DNA from: an uncultured Acidimicrobiaceae bacterium
GTDB lineage: Bacteria > Actinomycetota > Acidimicrobiia > Acidimicrobiales > Ilumatobacteraceae
Assembly: GCA_903904615.1 (NCBI GenBank)
Contig: CAIVDG010000153.1
Coordinates: 1 to 32,145 of the forward strand
DNA: 32,145 nucleotides
Reading direction: 5' to 3'
The translations under genes and the position numbers were made by a program. Position 1 is the stretch's first letter; the number at the start of each line of letters is the position of its first letter. This document shows positions 17,949 through 28,087 of the stretch, one piece after another. The notes beneath the pieces are model-generated. The model did not search any database, was not told the origin of the DNA, and saw only the letters and a program-made list of their open reading frames with translations.

Positions 17949-19920
17949 CCAGGCTCTGTCGAAACTGGTCAACGGTGGTTGCAGGCAACATGCACTGATG
18001 ATCTCTGCACACGTAGGCCGAACCAGGAACTCTGTCGGTCCACACCGGTGAATCGAAGGGTTCACCCCACGCAACAACACTGTGTGGTCGCCACTGTTGT
18101 CTGAACTCATGGAGGAACTCGCCCGCAGGTCCAGGCAGGACCACTTCCATGGTGCCGTCAGCCAAGACCAGGCTCGCAGAGACGGCATGGCAGAAAGCCG
18201 ATGGGGCAGAGGGTGCCACGCGAGCGAGGAGCCGCAGTGTGTCGATGGCGAATGTGCGCCACTGGGGTTCGCCGGTGAGCGCAGACAGTCGCAAAAACGC
18301 CATAGCGGCAACGGAGTTTGCCGATGGCGTTGCATTGTCCATTAAGTCTTTTTGTCGAACAATGAGTTGTTCGGCAGTGGTGCCCACCGTAAAGAAGCCA
18401 CTGTTCTCTGTATCCCAGAACTCATCGCACAGTTGTTGTGCTGTGCTTCTCGCCACCATCAACCATTCGTGGTCAGCGGTGAGTTCATACATACGAACCA
18501 TGGCGTCGACAACGTGTGCCAGATCGTGCGCAAGTGCAGTGTGCCTGGCGCGAGGTTCGGCGTTCGACTGCCAACTTCTCTTCCACGCTCCGGATTCATC
18601 ACGCAAGTTGTCGACTAAGAATCGCGCATTCTTTACGGCGGCTGTGGTGAATTGTTCGTCTTCAAATGCTGCGGCCACTTCGCACAGCGAAGACAACATC
18701 ATGGCGTTCCATTCCAGAAGTACTTTGTCGTCGAGTCCGGGTCGAGGGCGTTGGGCGCGAACAGTGTGAAGTTGTTGTCGCCATGTTTCCACCGTGGCAG
18801 GGCGCACAATGTCTGCTCGTTGGGCTATTCGGTTCGGTATGGAACGACCCTCGAAGTTTCCTGGTGTAGAGATATCCCAATAGGCGCATGCGGCCGCACT
18901 GTCGTTGCCAAGAACTGTGTGAATCTCTGTAGGAGTCCAGGTGTAGAACGCCCCTTCTTCAGAATGACCGTGTTCATCTAAAGAGTCGGCGTCCTCGGCG
19001 CTAAAGAATCCGCCATCAGGATGTGACAAGTCGGTCAATATATAGGCCACAATCTCGCGAACAATCTGTTCGTCTCGTACTTCGCGATTCATTTGCCACA
19101 TGTGGAGGTACACGCGCACAAGAAGCGCTTGGTCGTACAACATCTTTTCAAAGTGGGGAACGAGCCATCTGTCGTCAACGCTGTAGCGAGAGAAACCGCC
19201 ACCGATGTGGTCGTACATGCCACCTGCTGCCATGGCATCGAGTGATGTGCGCACCATGTCCACAAGTTGTGAGTCGTTGTTCAGTAAGGACACTCGCAAC
19301 ATGAGATCGAGACCAAACGTTGATGGAAACTTTGGCGCGCCACCAAAACCGCCCCAGGTGGAATCGAACGAAGACTGCAGCGCGCCAATAGTGGTGGACA
19401 CAAGTTGGCGCGCATCAACGGCAGGCGCGGGTTCAACATGTGCGGTGCGACCAATGGCTTCAACCAGAGCATCAATGTTCTGTTGCAATTCATCGCGGCG
19501 GTTACGCCATGCATCGTCGACCGCTTCCATCAACTTCACAAATGTTTCGCGTGGGTAGTAGGTACCGCCATAGAACGGTTCACCGGTTGGTGTGCAAAAG
19601 ACGGTCATGGGCCAACCGCCACGTCCAGTGAGTGCTTGCACTGCATCCATGTAGACCGCATCAACATCGGGACGTTCTTCTCTGTCCACTTTGATGTTCA
19701 CAAACAGTTGGTTCATGACCGCTGCGGTGGCGTCATCTTCAAAACTTTCATGCGCCATCACGTGGCACCAGTGGCAGGCGGAGTAGCCGACCGACAACAG
19801 AATGGGTTTGCCTGTTGTTTGCGCTTCGGCAAAAGCCTCGTCACCCCACTGATACCAATGGACGGGGTTATCTCGATGTTGTCGAAGATATGGCGACGAA
19901 GCGTCGGCGAGTCTGTTCAC
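17926..19920 (-). CDS. DUF255/YyaL-type protein (thioredoxin-fold domain plus six-hairpin glycosidase-like domain)
   Basis: [69 protein letters not shown] is the DUF255 signature; 664 aa. Confidence 0.95.
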   Translation of the reverse strand: MNRLADASSPYLRQHRDNPVHWYQWGDEAFAEAQTTGKPILLSVGYSACHWCHVMAHESFEDDATAAVMNQLFVNIKVDREERPDVDAVYMDAVQALTGRGGWPMTVFCTPTGEPFYGGTYYPRETFVKLMEAVDDAWRNRRDELQQNIDALVEAIGRTAHVEPAPAVDARQLVSTTIGALQSSFDSTWGGFGGAPKFPSTFGLDLMLRVSLLNNDSQLVDMVRTSLDAMAAGGMYDHIGGGFSRYSVDDRWLVPHFEKMLYDQALLVRVYLHMWQMNREVRDEQIVREIVAYILTDLSHPDGGFFSAEDADSLDEHGHSEEGAFYTWTPTEIHTVLGNDSAAACAYWDISTPGNFEGRSIPNRIAQRADIVRPATVETWRQQLHTVRAQRPRPGLDDKVLLEWNAMMLSSLCEVAAAFEDEQFTTAAVKNARFLVDNLRDESGAWKRSWQSNAEPRARHTALAHDLAHVVDAMVRMYELTADHEWLMVARSTAQQLCDEFWDTENSGFFTVGTTAEQLIVRQKDLMDNATPSANSVAAMAFLRLSALTGEPQWRTFAIDTLRLLARVAPSAPSAFCHAVSASLVLADGTMEVVLPGPAGEFLHEFRQQWRPHSVVAWGEPFDSPVWTDRVPGSAYVCRDHQCMLPATTVDQFRQSLATNGRDE

Positions 19921-19926
19921 GAAGAA

Positions 19927-20694
19927 CTATGCACCCATGGCGTGGTAGCCACCGTCAACATGGATGATCTCGCCAGTTGTAGCGGGGAACCAGTCCGACA
20001 TCAGTGCAAGAACTGTCTTTGCGACCGGTGTGGAATCTGTGACATCCCATCCAAGTGGTGCTCGTTCATCCCACACGTCTTCAAACTTCTTGAACCCGGG
20101 GATGGACTTCGCTGCCATTGTCTTGATGGGTCCTGCTGCCACCAAATTGCAGCGAATACCGCGTGGTCCCAAATCCTTGGCGAGGTATCGGTTTGTTGCT
20201 TCAAATGCGGCTTTAGCAACGCCCATCCAGTTGTACGCAGGCCATGCAACGGTGTTGTCAAAGTCGAGACCAATGATGGTGGAACCTGGGCTCATTAATG
20301 GGAGAAACGCGTCAGCCATTGTCTTCAGTGAGTACGCGGAAATCTCCATCGCTACCGCAACATCGCTCCACTGCGCTGCCAGGAAATCGTCGCCTAGACA
20401 CACCTCGGGCGCGAATCCGATGGCGTGGAGTACCGCATCAACATGGCCAAGTGATGCGCGCACATTTTCACGAACTGATTCCACGTGCTCTGCATTGGTG
20501 ACATCAAACTCGAAAACCTGGACGGGAGTGTCCAACTTGCGTGCTGTGCGTTGAGTGAGTGACAACGCACGCCCAGCACCGGTAAGAACAATTTCGGCGC
20601 CTTCTCGTTGAGCGAGTTGTGCCACACGAAAGGCCAACGAGGCGTCGGTAAGTACGCCTGTGACCACAATTTTCTTGCCATCGAGAAGTCCCAT
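19927..20694 (-). CDS. fabI: Enoyl-[acyl-carrier-protein] reductase, InhA/FabI type
   Basis: MGLLDGKKIVVTGVLTDASLAF, GLDFDNTVAWPAYNWMGVAKAAFEATNRYLAKDLGPRGIRCNLVAAGPIKTMAAKSIPGF; the start at 20694 (MGLLDGKK) is preferred over 20880 in the track. Confidence 0.94.
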   Translation of the reverse strand: MGLLDGKKIVVTGVLTDASLAFRVAQLAQREGAEIVLTGAGRALSLTQRTARKLDTPVQVFEFDVTNAEHVESVRENVRASLGHVDAVLHAIGFAPEVCLGDDFLAAQWSDVAVAMEISAYSLKTMADAFLPLMSPGSTIIGLDFDNTVAWPAYNWMGVAKAAFEATNRYLAKDLGPRGIRCNLVAAGPIKTMAAKSIPGFKKFEDVWDERAPLGWDVTDSTPVAKTVLALMSDWFPATTGEIIHVDGGYHAMGA

Positions 20695-20741
20695 GGTTAT
20701 GACCGTAGTTCGGCAGGGGTCTATGTGTAAGGCTCTACAGA

Positions 20742-21416
20742 ATGCGTATTGGAATCCTCGGTGGAACCGGACCTGCTGGAACTGCTCTCGGAGCGCGGCT
20801 TGCGTCGGTTGGCTACGAAGTTGTGCTTGGCTCTCGTTCGAAGTATCGCGCTCTTGAAGCGTGTGACTCGGTGAAGGCAAAGTGGCCCGACCTCAATCTC
20901 AACCTTCAGGCCGGAGACAATCACGCCGCTTCAGCATGTGACGTAGTGGTGCTTGCTACTCCATGGGACGGCGCGGCCACCACCGCTCAGGAGCACATCG
21001 ATTTACTGGCAGGCAAAGTTGTCATCAGCATGGCAAACGCACTCGTTCGAGTGGGTCACGAATTCCAGCCACTCCTTCCACCACGCGGAAGTGTTGCCGC
21101 TCATGTTCAAGCCGCAGTTCCCCAATGTCGTGTGGTGGCTGCGTTCCATCACTTGCCTGCAACCGAACTTGGCCATCTTGGTGACCCCATTGACTCTGAC
21201 GTTCTTATTTGTTCCGACGATGTTGAAGCCACACAGATTGCAATGGAGATCACGTCAAAGATTCCAGGGTGTCGTCCACTCGATGCGGGTGAACTTTCAA
21301 ACGCAACCGCTATTGAAGCTTTCACTGCAGTGCTTCTTCAGTTGAATGTTCGCTACAAGACCCGTGTTGCTCCAAAGTTGACCGGTATCAAGCGAGATCC
21401 TCGGGCCCAGGCGTAA
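20742..21416 (+). CDS. npdG: NADPH-dependent F420 reductase (F420H2:NADP+ oxidoreductase)
   Basis: MRIGILGGTGPAGTALGARLASVGYEVVLGSRS...CDVVVLATPWDGAATT...VVAAFHHLPATELGHLGDPIDSDVLICSDD. Confidence 0.88.
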   Translation: MRIGILGGTGPAGTALGARLASVGYEVVLGSRSKYRALEACDSVKAKWPDLNLNLQAGDNHAASACDVVVLATPWDGAATTAQEHIDLLAGKVVISMANALVRVGHEFQPLLPPRGSVAAHVQAAVPQCRVVAAFHHLPATELGHLGDPIDSDVLICSDDVEATQIAMEITSKIPGCRPLDAGELSNATAIEAFTAVLLQLNVRYKTRVAPKLTGIKRDPRAQA

Positions 21417-21421
21417 CGTTC

Positions 21422-22567
21422 ATGAGCATGCGGTTGTACGACACGGCTCGACGCGAGGTTGTTCCGTTTACGCCCGGGGACACCGTGCTCATGTACACGT
21501 GCGGCATCACGCCGTATGACGCCACACATCTCGGACACGCTGCAACTTTCCTCGTATACGACATTCTCCAGCGTCGCCTTATCGATCGTGGTCACACCGT
21601 TCGTTGTGTTCGCAATGTCACCGACGTAGACGATCCTTTGTTTGCAAAGGCACGCGAATTGGGTGTGCACTATCTCGACCTCGCAGCTGGTGAAGAAGCT
21701 CGTTTCAATCGCGACATGGAAGCCTTGAATGCATTGCCGGTGTACAGCACCCCACGTGCGTCGTCTGCAATCTCCGATATTCGCGGCTTTATTGGCATGG
21801 TGCTCGACCGCGGATTCGCATACGCCGCAGGTGGTTCTGTGTATTTCGATGTCACGAAGTTTCCGTCTTTCGGCGAAGTGTCGCATTACTCACACGAGCA
21901 GATGATTGAGTTTGCTCGCCAACGAGGTGGCAATGTCGATGATCCCCACAAACGAAATCCGTTGGACTTTGTGTTGTGGCACCCATCTGCCGACGATGAA
22001 CCGTCGTGGGATGCTCAATGGGGTGCGGGCCGCCCTGGTTGGCACATTGAATGTTCCGCGCTTGCACTTCGCGAACTTGGAACCACTATCGATCTCCACG
22101 GTGGCGGAAGCGACCTCATCTTTCCGCATCACGAGTGCGAACGTGCTCAATCTGAAGCTGCAACAGGGGAGACCTTTGTTCGGCATTGGATGCATGTTGC
22201 GATGGTGTTCAAAGATGGCGAAAAGATGTCAAAGAGTTTGGGCAACTTGGTCTTCGTCGATGCATTGCGCAAAGAGTGGGACCCGCGCAGCATTCGTTTG
22301 GCCGTTATCGAACACCACTATCGCAATGAATGGGAATGGGACGACCAATTGATGCCTCGTAACCATCAGCGGTTGCTGGCGTGGAAGGCCTCTGTGGGTG
22401 GCACTGCGTCACCTGTGCTCGACCAAGTTCGTGAACATTTGGACAACGACCTCAATACTCCCGCCGCAATTGCTGCCATCGATTCCGCTGCGGCTGCTGG
22501 GCACGATGTGTCAACCAGTGCCTCGCTCTTAGGTGTGGAATTGGACGCTTCGCTGTCTCCTGCGTGA
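21422..22567 (+). CDS. mshC: Cysteine--1-D-myo-inosityl 2-amino-2-deoxy-alpha-D-glucopyranoside ligase (mycothiol biosynthesis)
   Basis: VLMYTCGITPYDATHLGHAATFLVYDIL (MshC variant of the CysRS HIGH region), KMSKSLGNLVFV, 381 aa (shorter than typical CysRS). Confidence 0.87.
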   Translation: MSMRLYDTARREVVPFTPGDTVLMYTCGITPYDATHLGHAATFLVYDILQRRLIDRGHTVRCVRNVTDVDDPLFAKARELGVHYLDLAAGEEARFNRDMEALNALPVYSTPRASSAISDIRGFIGMVLDRGFAYAAGGSVYFDVTKFPSFGEVSHYSHEQMIEFARQRGGNVDDPHKRNPLDFVLWHPSADDEPSWDAQWGAGRPGWHIECSALALRELGTTIDLHGGGSDLIFPHHECERAQSEAATGETFVRHWMHVAMVFKDGEKMSKSLGNLVFVDALRKEWDPRSIRLAVIEHHYRNEWEWDDQLMPRNHQRLLAWKASVGGTASPVLDQVREHLDNDLNTPAAIAAIDSAAAAGHDVSTSASLLGVELDASLSPA

Positions 22568-22589
22568 CATCTCCTGCGTCGCAGGTCAC
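22564..22589 (+). terminator. Hairpin overlapping the mshC stop codon; possible terminator without U-tract
   Basis: GTGA(catct)CCTGC-gtc-GCAGGTCAC. Confidence 0.35.
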
Positions 22590-22665
22590 ATCGGTATTGA
22601 TCATTTGTAAATGGTTGGTTATGCCTGTTTGTAAGGTCTGATTTTGGGTCTATTGTCGGCGGTAC

Positions 22666-23415
22666 ATGGCCACCGACGACGAACGCAATTCAGCTGAACC
22701 ACAATCAGCCGCCTTGCCCGGAACAGGTCGCGCCCAAATTCGCGCGCGTCGTGTCATTGCGCCACTTCTGAATCGACTCTGGAACGTCACTATTGAGGGT
22801 GCTCACAACATTCCATCCGACGGTCCTGCAATCTTGTGTCCAAATCACATCAGTTTTTTCGATTCAGTCTTCACAATAGTGTACGCAAAACGACAAATCA
22901 GTTTCGTCGGTAAAGCCGAGTACATGGATTCATGGAAAACAAAACATTTGTTTCCCGCGCTTGGAATGATTCCCATCGACCGCGCTGGTGGATCCAAGAG
23001 CGAAGGCGCACTCATTGCGGCAGAGCAAGTGTTGCGCCGCGGAGAACTCTTCGGCATTTATCCCGAAGGGACCCGCAGCCGCGACGGCATGTTGTACAAG
23101 GGTCATACCGGCGCTGCACGGCTTGCATTGAAAGTGGGTTGCCCCATAATTCCGGTGGGCATCATTGGTACGAGAGAAATTCAACCGCCCGATACGTTCT
23201 TTCCGAAAATCGGATTGGAGTGCACGGTGAAGTTCGGAACTCCCATTGATCCCTCTCGCTATTCGTCCCGCGGAGACGACCATTTGGTCCTGCGTGAAAT
23301 CACAGATGAGTTGATGTTCGAGATTCGAGAATTGACGGGCCAGGAATACCGAAACGTGTATGCCACAAAGAAAGCCGAAGCGCTGCCCACCGATACGGCC
23401 GTCGTCTCCTCCTAG
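22666..23415 (+). CDS. plsC: 1-acyl-sn-glycerol-3-phosphate acyltransferase (PlsC-like)
   Basis: GPAILCPNHISFFDSVFT (HX4D-type), FGIYPEGTRSRDGMLYKGHTGAARLAL, PIIPVGIIG. Confidence 0.92.
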   Translation: MATDDERNSAEPQSAALPGTGRAQIRARRVIAPLLNRLWNVTIEGAHNIPSDGPAILCPNHISFFDSVFTIVYAKRQISFVGKAEYMDSWKTKHLFPALGMIPIDRAGGSKSEGALIAAEQVLRRGELFGIYPEGTRSRDGMLYKGHTGAARLALKVGCPIIPVGIIGTREIQPPDTFFPKIGLECTVKFGTPIDPSRYSSRGDDHLVLREITDELMFEIRELTGQEYRNVYATKKAEALPTDTAVVSS

Positions 23416-23463
23416 CAAATAGGACAGGGTGCTCTGGTGCCCGCTCCGTAGAATGGGGGCCTC

Positions 23464-25440
23464 ATGGCTGATATCTCTGTCCTTCTCCCTGATGGTTCCG
23501 CTCGCTCCGTGCCTGCCGGTGCCACCATTGCCGATGTTGCGGCATCCATCGGGTCTCGCTTGGCAAAGGCTGCACTTGCCGGAACCGTCAATGGTGACGA
23601 AGTCGACCTCACCACCGTGGTTGCCGACGGTGTCACGGTGTCTGTTATCACCGCCGATTCCGATGCTGGTCGCCATGTTCTGCGCCACTCCACCGCCCAT
23701 GTGTTGGCTCAAGCAGTAGTGCAGTTGTTCCCCGGAGCTCAGTTCTCCATTGGTCCTGCTATTGAAGATGGTTTCTATTACGACTTTGAATTGCCTGGCG
23801 GTCGCACATTCTCAGACGACGACCTTTCGTCAATTGAAGCTCGCATGCGCCAGATTATGAAAGCGAACCAACCGTTCATTCGCTCAGAACTCAGCGCCGC
23901 CGATGCATTGACATTGTTCGCATCACAGAAGTACAAGTGCGAAATCATTGAGCGCGTCACCTCGGGTGCCGCCGACGGCAGCGATGCCGGTGAAGTGGGT
24001 AACTCCGACACCATCAGCGTGTATCGCAACTCCGATGAGTTTGTCGATCTGTGTCGTGGCCCTCACGTGCCTTCCACTTCTCGACTTGGTCACTTTGCCC
24101 TCATGAAAGTTGCCGGTGCGTATTGGCGAGGCAACGAAAAAGGCCCCATGTTGCAACGCATCTACGGAACCGCGTGGGAAAGCGAAGTTGCACTGAAAGA
24201 ACACCTGCATCGTCTTGAAGAGGCAGGGAAGCGCGACCATCGCAAGCTTGCTAACGAACTTGACCTGCTGTCGTTCCCATCGGAACTTGGCGGTGGACTC
24301 GCAGTGTGGCATCCAAAGGGCGCCATTATTCGCAAGCTCATGGAGGACTACAGCCGTCAACGTCACCAAGACGGCGATTACCAGTTCGTTTATACGCCAC
24401 ATCTTGCAAACGCCAACTTGTTTGCACAGTCAGGTCACCTCGACTTCTATGCCGACGGCATGTACCCGCCCATGGAGATGGACAACGGCACGTACTACAT
24501 GAAGCCCATGAACTGCCCTATGCATTGCCTTATTTACGGCAGTCGTCAGCGCAGTTACCGCGAACTACCTCTGCGCTTGTTCGAACTTGGAAACGTGTAT
24601 AGATACGAACGCGCCGGAACTTTGCATGGTTTGTTGCGTATTCGCGGCTTTACGCAGGACGATAGCCACATCTATTGCACTGAAGATCAAATGGCAGAAG
24701 AAATCGCCTCGCTTCTCGATTTCATCATGTCGGTATTGCGTCGTTTCGGGTTCAATGACTTTGAGTTCAACTTGTCAACGCGTGACCCAGAGAAATCTGT
24801 TGGCTCCGACGAAATCTGGGAGAAAGCCACCATCGCATTGGGTGATGCTTTGGGCTCGCACGGACTTGAATACAAGATCAAAGATGGCGATGCAGCTTTC
24901 TACGGACCCAAAATCGACATCGATGTTCGTGATGCCATTGGTCGAAAGTGGCAGCTCAGCACAATTCAGTTGGACTTTAACTCTCCAGAACGTTTTGGTC
25001 TTGAGTACGTGGGTAACGATGGTCAGCGTCGTCGCCCCATCATGATTCACCGTGCACTTATGGGATCAATTGAACGATTCTTTGGGGTTCTCATTGAGCA
25101 CTACGCAGGCGCATTCCCCACATGGTTGTCGCCCGAACAGGTTCGTGTGTTGCCTGTTGCTGCAGCCCACAACGAGTACGCGCAGTCTGTTGTGACTCAA
25201 TTGAAGTCGCGCGGATTCCGTGTCGACATTGATCACGCCGATGAACAACTTGGCAAGCGAATTCGTAATGCCAAAACTGGCAAGGTTCCCTATGTTCTCG
25301 TTGTTGGTGACGACGACGTGGCACATGGAACTGTCGGAGTGAATCCACGTGGCGGAGATGTAGAACGTGATGTCACGGTTAGTGCATTCGTCGATCGATT
25401 GGCAGCCGATGTTGCCGAAGGACAATCGGGCGGCGAATAA
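23464..25440 (+). CDS. thrS: Threonyl-tRNA synthetase
   Basis: N-terminal TGS domain, RHVLRHSTAHVLAQAV, MKPMNCPMHCLIYGS, RYERAGTLHGLLRIRGFTQDDSHIYC. Confidence 0.98.
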   Translation: MADISVLLPDGSARSVPAGATIADVAASIGSRLAKAALAGTVNGDEVDLTTVVADGVTVSVITADSDAGRHVLRHSTAHVLAQAVVQLFPGAQFSIGPAIEDGFYYDFELPGGRTFSDDDLSSIEARMRQIMKANQPFIRSELSAADALTLFASQKYKCEIIERVTSGAADGSDAGEVGNSDTISVYRNSDEFVDLCRGPHVPSTSRLGHFALMKVAGAYWRGNEKGPMLQRIYGTAWESEVALKEHLHRLEEAGKRDHRKLANELDLLSFPSELGGGLAVWHPKGAIIRKLMEDYSRQRHQDGDYQFVYTPHLANANLFAQSGHLDFYADGMYPPMEMDNGTYYMKPMNCPMHCLIYGSRQRSYRELPLRLFELGNVYRYERAGTLHGLLRIRGFTQDDSHIYCTEDQMAEEIASLLDFIMSVLRRFGFNDFEFNLSTRDPEKSVGSDEIWEKATIALGDALGSHGLEYKIKDGDAAFYGPKIDIDVRDAIGRKWQLSTIQLDFNSPERFGLEYVGNDGQRRRPIMIHRALMGSIERFFGVLIEHYAGAFPTWLSPEQVRVLPVAAAHNEYAQSVVTQLKSRGFRVDIDHADEQLGKRIRNAKTGKVPYVLVVGDDDVAHGTVGVNPRGGDVERDVTVSAFVDRLAADVAEGQSGGE

Positions 25441-25953
25441 ATGTCGCTAGAACAATTGTGGAACGGCTGGCGTGCGGAGTATGTCGGGAACGGCGCCTCG
25501 CACTCATCTGACCCATCCAAGTCGGTGTTTACTCGCATCTTGGAATCTGGCCTCTCCGATGAAGAAGCCCACATTGTTCATCGTTCGTCTCACTGTTTCG
25601 TCATTTTGAATGCGTACCCGTATGCCACTGGCCATCTCTTAGTTCTTCCGTATCGAGAAGTGGCCAACCTTGAAGATCTGTCTGTTGATGAATCTCGCGA
25701 TGTGTGGGCAACCGTGACTCAAGCAACCGTGGCGCTTCGTGTGTCGCATAACCCTGATGCACTTAATGTCGGAATCAATCTCGGCGCTGCAGCGGGTGGC
25801 AGTATTGCGCAGCACCTTCATGTTCATGTTGTGCCACGCTGGAATGGCGATTCAAACTTCATGACCGCTGTTGCTTCTACTCGAACAATTCCTGAATCAC
25901 TTCCCGATACTGCGTCAAAAGTGCGTAGTGCATGGCCCAAGGGGGACCAATGA
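25441..25953 (+). CDS. HIT-domain hydrolase/phosphorylase (AP4A phosphorylase-like)
   Basis: Starts immediately after the thrS stop; GINLGAAAGGSIAQHLHVHVVPRWNGD (HXHXHXX); same position relative to thrS and pgsA as in mycobacteria. Confidence 0.93.
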   Translation: MSLEQLWNGWRAEYVGNGASHSSDPSKSVFTRILESGLSDEEAHIVHRSSHCFVILNAYPYATGHLLVLPYREVANLEDLSVDESRDVWATVTQATVALRVSHNPDALNVGINLGAAAGGSIAQHLHVHVVPRWNGDSNFMTAVASTRTIPESLPDTASKVRSAWPKGDQ

Positions 25954-26456
25954 CAGACGACATCCGCGATCAACTTCCGGAAGATCTCAACGCAGTCGAT
26001 CACATCGGCGTGTACGACTTTCCCGACAACAGCCGTCGCCGCATTCCTGGCGTCATTTATGTAGTGCTTGCCGCTGCATGTGTAGGGGTGTGGAAAGTTG
26101 CCGATTCCAATGACTCATCTTTGGTGAATCGCGGCCTCATCTTCGCCGCCGTCATTCTCGCGGTGATGGCAATTATCTCCATCACAAGCGGTTGGAAAAT
26201 GACGGTCAATGAATCAGATGCATTGGTGATCGCTACTCGTGAGGTGGGATATCCCGTCGGCCACGCGTCTGCACAACAAGTGTGGCGCGGTGTTCGCAGC
26301 CGTCCCACCTGGCGTATTTTTTGCTACAGCGCCGAAGAACCACCCCTTCGACGTGGGTTAGTTCTGGTCGATGCGGTGAATGGTTCTGTGGTCGAATGTC
26401 TGGTGGAGCAAAACCCAGAGGCTGAAGTGACCACACCAGAGACATCAGGGGAGTAG
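25950..26456 (+). CDS. Hypothetical membrane protein
   Basis: ATGA overlap with the HIT gene; two hydrophobic segments (RIPGVIYVVLAAACVGVWKV; NRGLIFAAVILAVMAIISI) then a soluble C-terminus. Start 25950 preferred over 25932. Confidence 0.82.
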   Translation: MTDDIRDQLPEDLNAVDHIGVYDFPDNSRRRIPGVIYVVLAAACVGVWKVADSNDSSLVNRGLIFAAVILAVMAIISITSGWKMTVNESDALVIATREVGYPVGHASAQQVWRGVRSRPTWRIFCYSAEEPPLRRGLVLVDAVNGSVVECLVEQNPEAEVTTPETSGE

Positions 26457-26466
26457 CGTTCTCTAA

Positions 26467-27171
26467 ATGTTCGACGGCAGATTTCGAGCGCCGATTGAGC
26501 GCGCAGTCAAACCTGTTGGCATGTTGTTGCGTCGAACAGGAATGTCGCCCGATCATCTCACCATTCTCGGAATCGTGGTGGCTGTGGGCGCCGCTTTCGC
26601 TATTGGTCAGGGAGCCCTTCGTGGAGGCTTGGTCCTCGTTATTGCGGCGGCACTTCCCGACATGCTCGATGGCGCCTTAGCGAAGGCATCAAACTCTGCT
26701 AGCCAACGTGGAGCATTCTTTGATTCGGTCGTCGATCGTGTCACCGACTCGGTTCTGTTCGGCGGAGTGGCATGGTATTTCGCATCGGAGAAAAGTCCGC
26801 ATCTTGCTCTGTTGCCTATGGCCATCATGGGTGTGTCGTCTCTTATTTCATACGAGCGCGCGAAAGCCGAATCACTTGGTTTGTATGCCAAGGGTGGCTT
26901 AATGGAGCGAGCAGAGCGCATTGTCGTTTTGTGCATTGGTCTCTTGTTCGATTCCTTGCTGGTTCCCATCATGTGGATCATGTTGGCGCTCACGGTCATC
27001 ACCGCAATTCAGAGATTTGTTCAGGTGTGGAAGCAGGCCGAAGTATCTGCCACCACCATGGCTAAACGTGAAGGTCGTCGTGTGCGCCGGGTGTCGCGCC
27101 AAAGTGCACGCGCGTCGCGTCGTCAATTGTCGGTTGTGTCGCGTCAGCGTCGACGCCAGCGCAATGGCTAA
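26467..27171 (+). CDS. pgsA: CDP-alcohol phosphatidyltransferase, phosphatidylinositol-phosphate synthase (PgsA1-like)
   Basis: DMLDGALAKASNSASQRGAFFDSVVDRVTD matches the CDP-OH-P-transferase motif; GMSPDHLTILG; position in the thrS-HIT-pgsA-patA order. Confidence 0.92.
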   Translation: MFDGRFRAPIERAVKPVGMLLRRTGMSPDHLTILGIVVAVGAAFAIGQGALRGGLVLVIAAALPDMLDGALAKASNSASQRGAFFDSVVDRVTDSVLFGGVAWYFASEKSPHLALLPMAIMGVSSLISYERAKAESLGLYAKGGLMERAERIVVLCIGLLFDSLLVPIMWIMLALTVITAIQRFVQVWKQAEVSATTMAKREGRRVRRVSRQSARASRRQLSVVSRQRRRQRNG

Positions 27172-28087
27172 TCCACTCGACGACATCAGCGATGCGTTCA
27201 CCGTCGGTAGCTATCGCGTTGGTTCACTCATTGCGCGCCTCACTCCTGGTCCCATAGCCCAGGGCGCGGTGTCATTGCTGGCACCAGGCATCGCGTTGTC
27301 GCTACGCAATAAGCGACACATGATTGAACGTCATCTTCGTCGCGTCAACCCATCGTTATCCGGGCTGTCCTTAAGGCGTGCATCGCAGCAAGCGTTCGAT
27401 AGCTACATGCGGTACTACACAGAAAGTTTTCGTCTTCCCACTTTGTCGAAACGGCATGTGGCTCGCTGTTTCACCGTGGATGGATTTCATCACGTTGAAG
27501 AAGCGCTAGAGAAAGGCAACGGCGTCATTCTTGCGTTGCCTCATCTGGGTGGATGGGAGTGGGCTGGCCGATGGATGGCCGATAAGGGTCATCGCATGAC
27601 CGTCATTGTTGAACCACTCGACCCACCCGAGCTGTTTGAGTGGTTCGCCAAGCTTCGTCGCGATCTCGGTATGAATGTGGTTCCGCTCGGGCCACAGGCA
27701 GCGCCGGCAATCATGGCAGCGCTGAAGCGAAATGAAATTGTGTGCTTGTTGTCCGACCGCGACATTCAAGGTGGCGGAGTAGAGGTGGACTTCTTTGGTG
27801 AAAAGACAACTCTTCCTCCTGGACCTGCCATGTTGGGTATCAGGGGGAACACGCCAGTTCTTCCCGTTGGTGTGTATTTCACAAAATCAGTCGATGGTCA
27901 TCACGCCGTGGTGAGGCCGCCTCTTCCGCTTGAGCGAATCGGTGGATTGCGTGAGTCGGTTGCTGCGGGCACACAAGCTTTAGCTAAAGAACTTGAAGGG
28001 CTCATCCGTCGCGCACCAGAACAATGGCATCTCTTTCAACCCAATTGGCCAAGTGACCCGGGATATAGCGAGCGAACTATTTCGTAA
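27164..28087 (+). CDS. PatA-like phosphatidylinositol mannoside acyltransferase (LpxL/HtrB family)
   Basis: GNGVILALPHLGGWEWAGRWMADKGHRMTVIVEPLDPPELFEWFAKLRRDLGMNVVPLG...VCLLSDRDIQGGGVEVDFFGE; ATG at 27164 overlaps the pgsA end. Track start 26921 is inside pgsA and rejected. Confidence 0.92.
   Translation: MANPLDDISDAFTVGSYRVGSLIARLTPGPIAQGAVSLLAPGIALSLRNKRHMIERHLRRVNPSLSGLSLRRASQQAFDSYMRYYTESFRLPTLSKRHVARCFTVDGFHHVEEALEKGNGVILALPHLGGWEWAGRWMADKGHRMTVIVEPLDPPELFEWFAKLRRDLGMNVVPLGPQAAPAIMAALKRNEIVCLLSDRDIQGGGVEVDFFGEKTTLPPGPAMLGIRGNTPVLPVGVYFTKSVDGHHAVVRPPLPLERIGGLRESVAAGTQALAKELEGLIRRAPEQWHLFQPNWPSDPGYSERTIS

Noticed and set aside
19405-20298. 297-aa + strand ORF opposite DUF255 and fabI
   Set aside because: Antisense to two intact genes; Cys/His-rich random composition and no domain motif.
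20695-20880. 62-aa N-terminal extension of FabI
   Set aside because: Overlaps the npdG start; the FabI/InhA fold begins at MGLLDGKK (20694).
26921-27163. N-terminal extension of the PatA-like ORF
   Set aside because: Lies wholly inside pgsA in another frame; PatA homology begins after ATG 27164.
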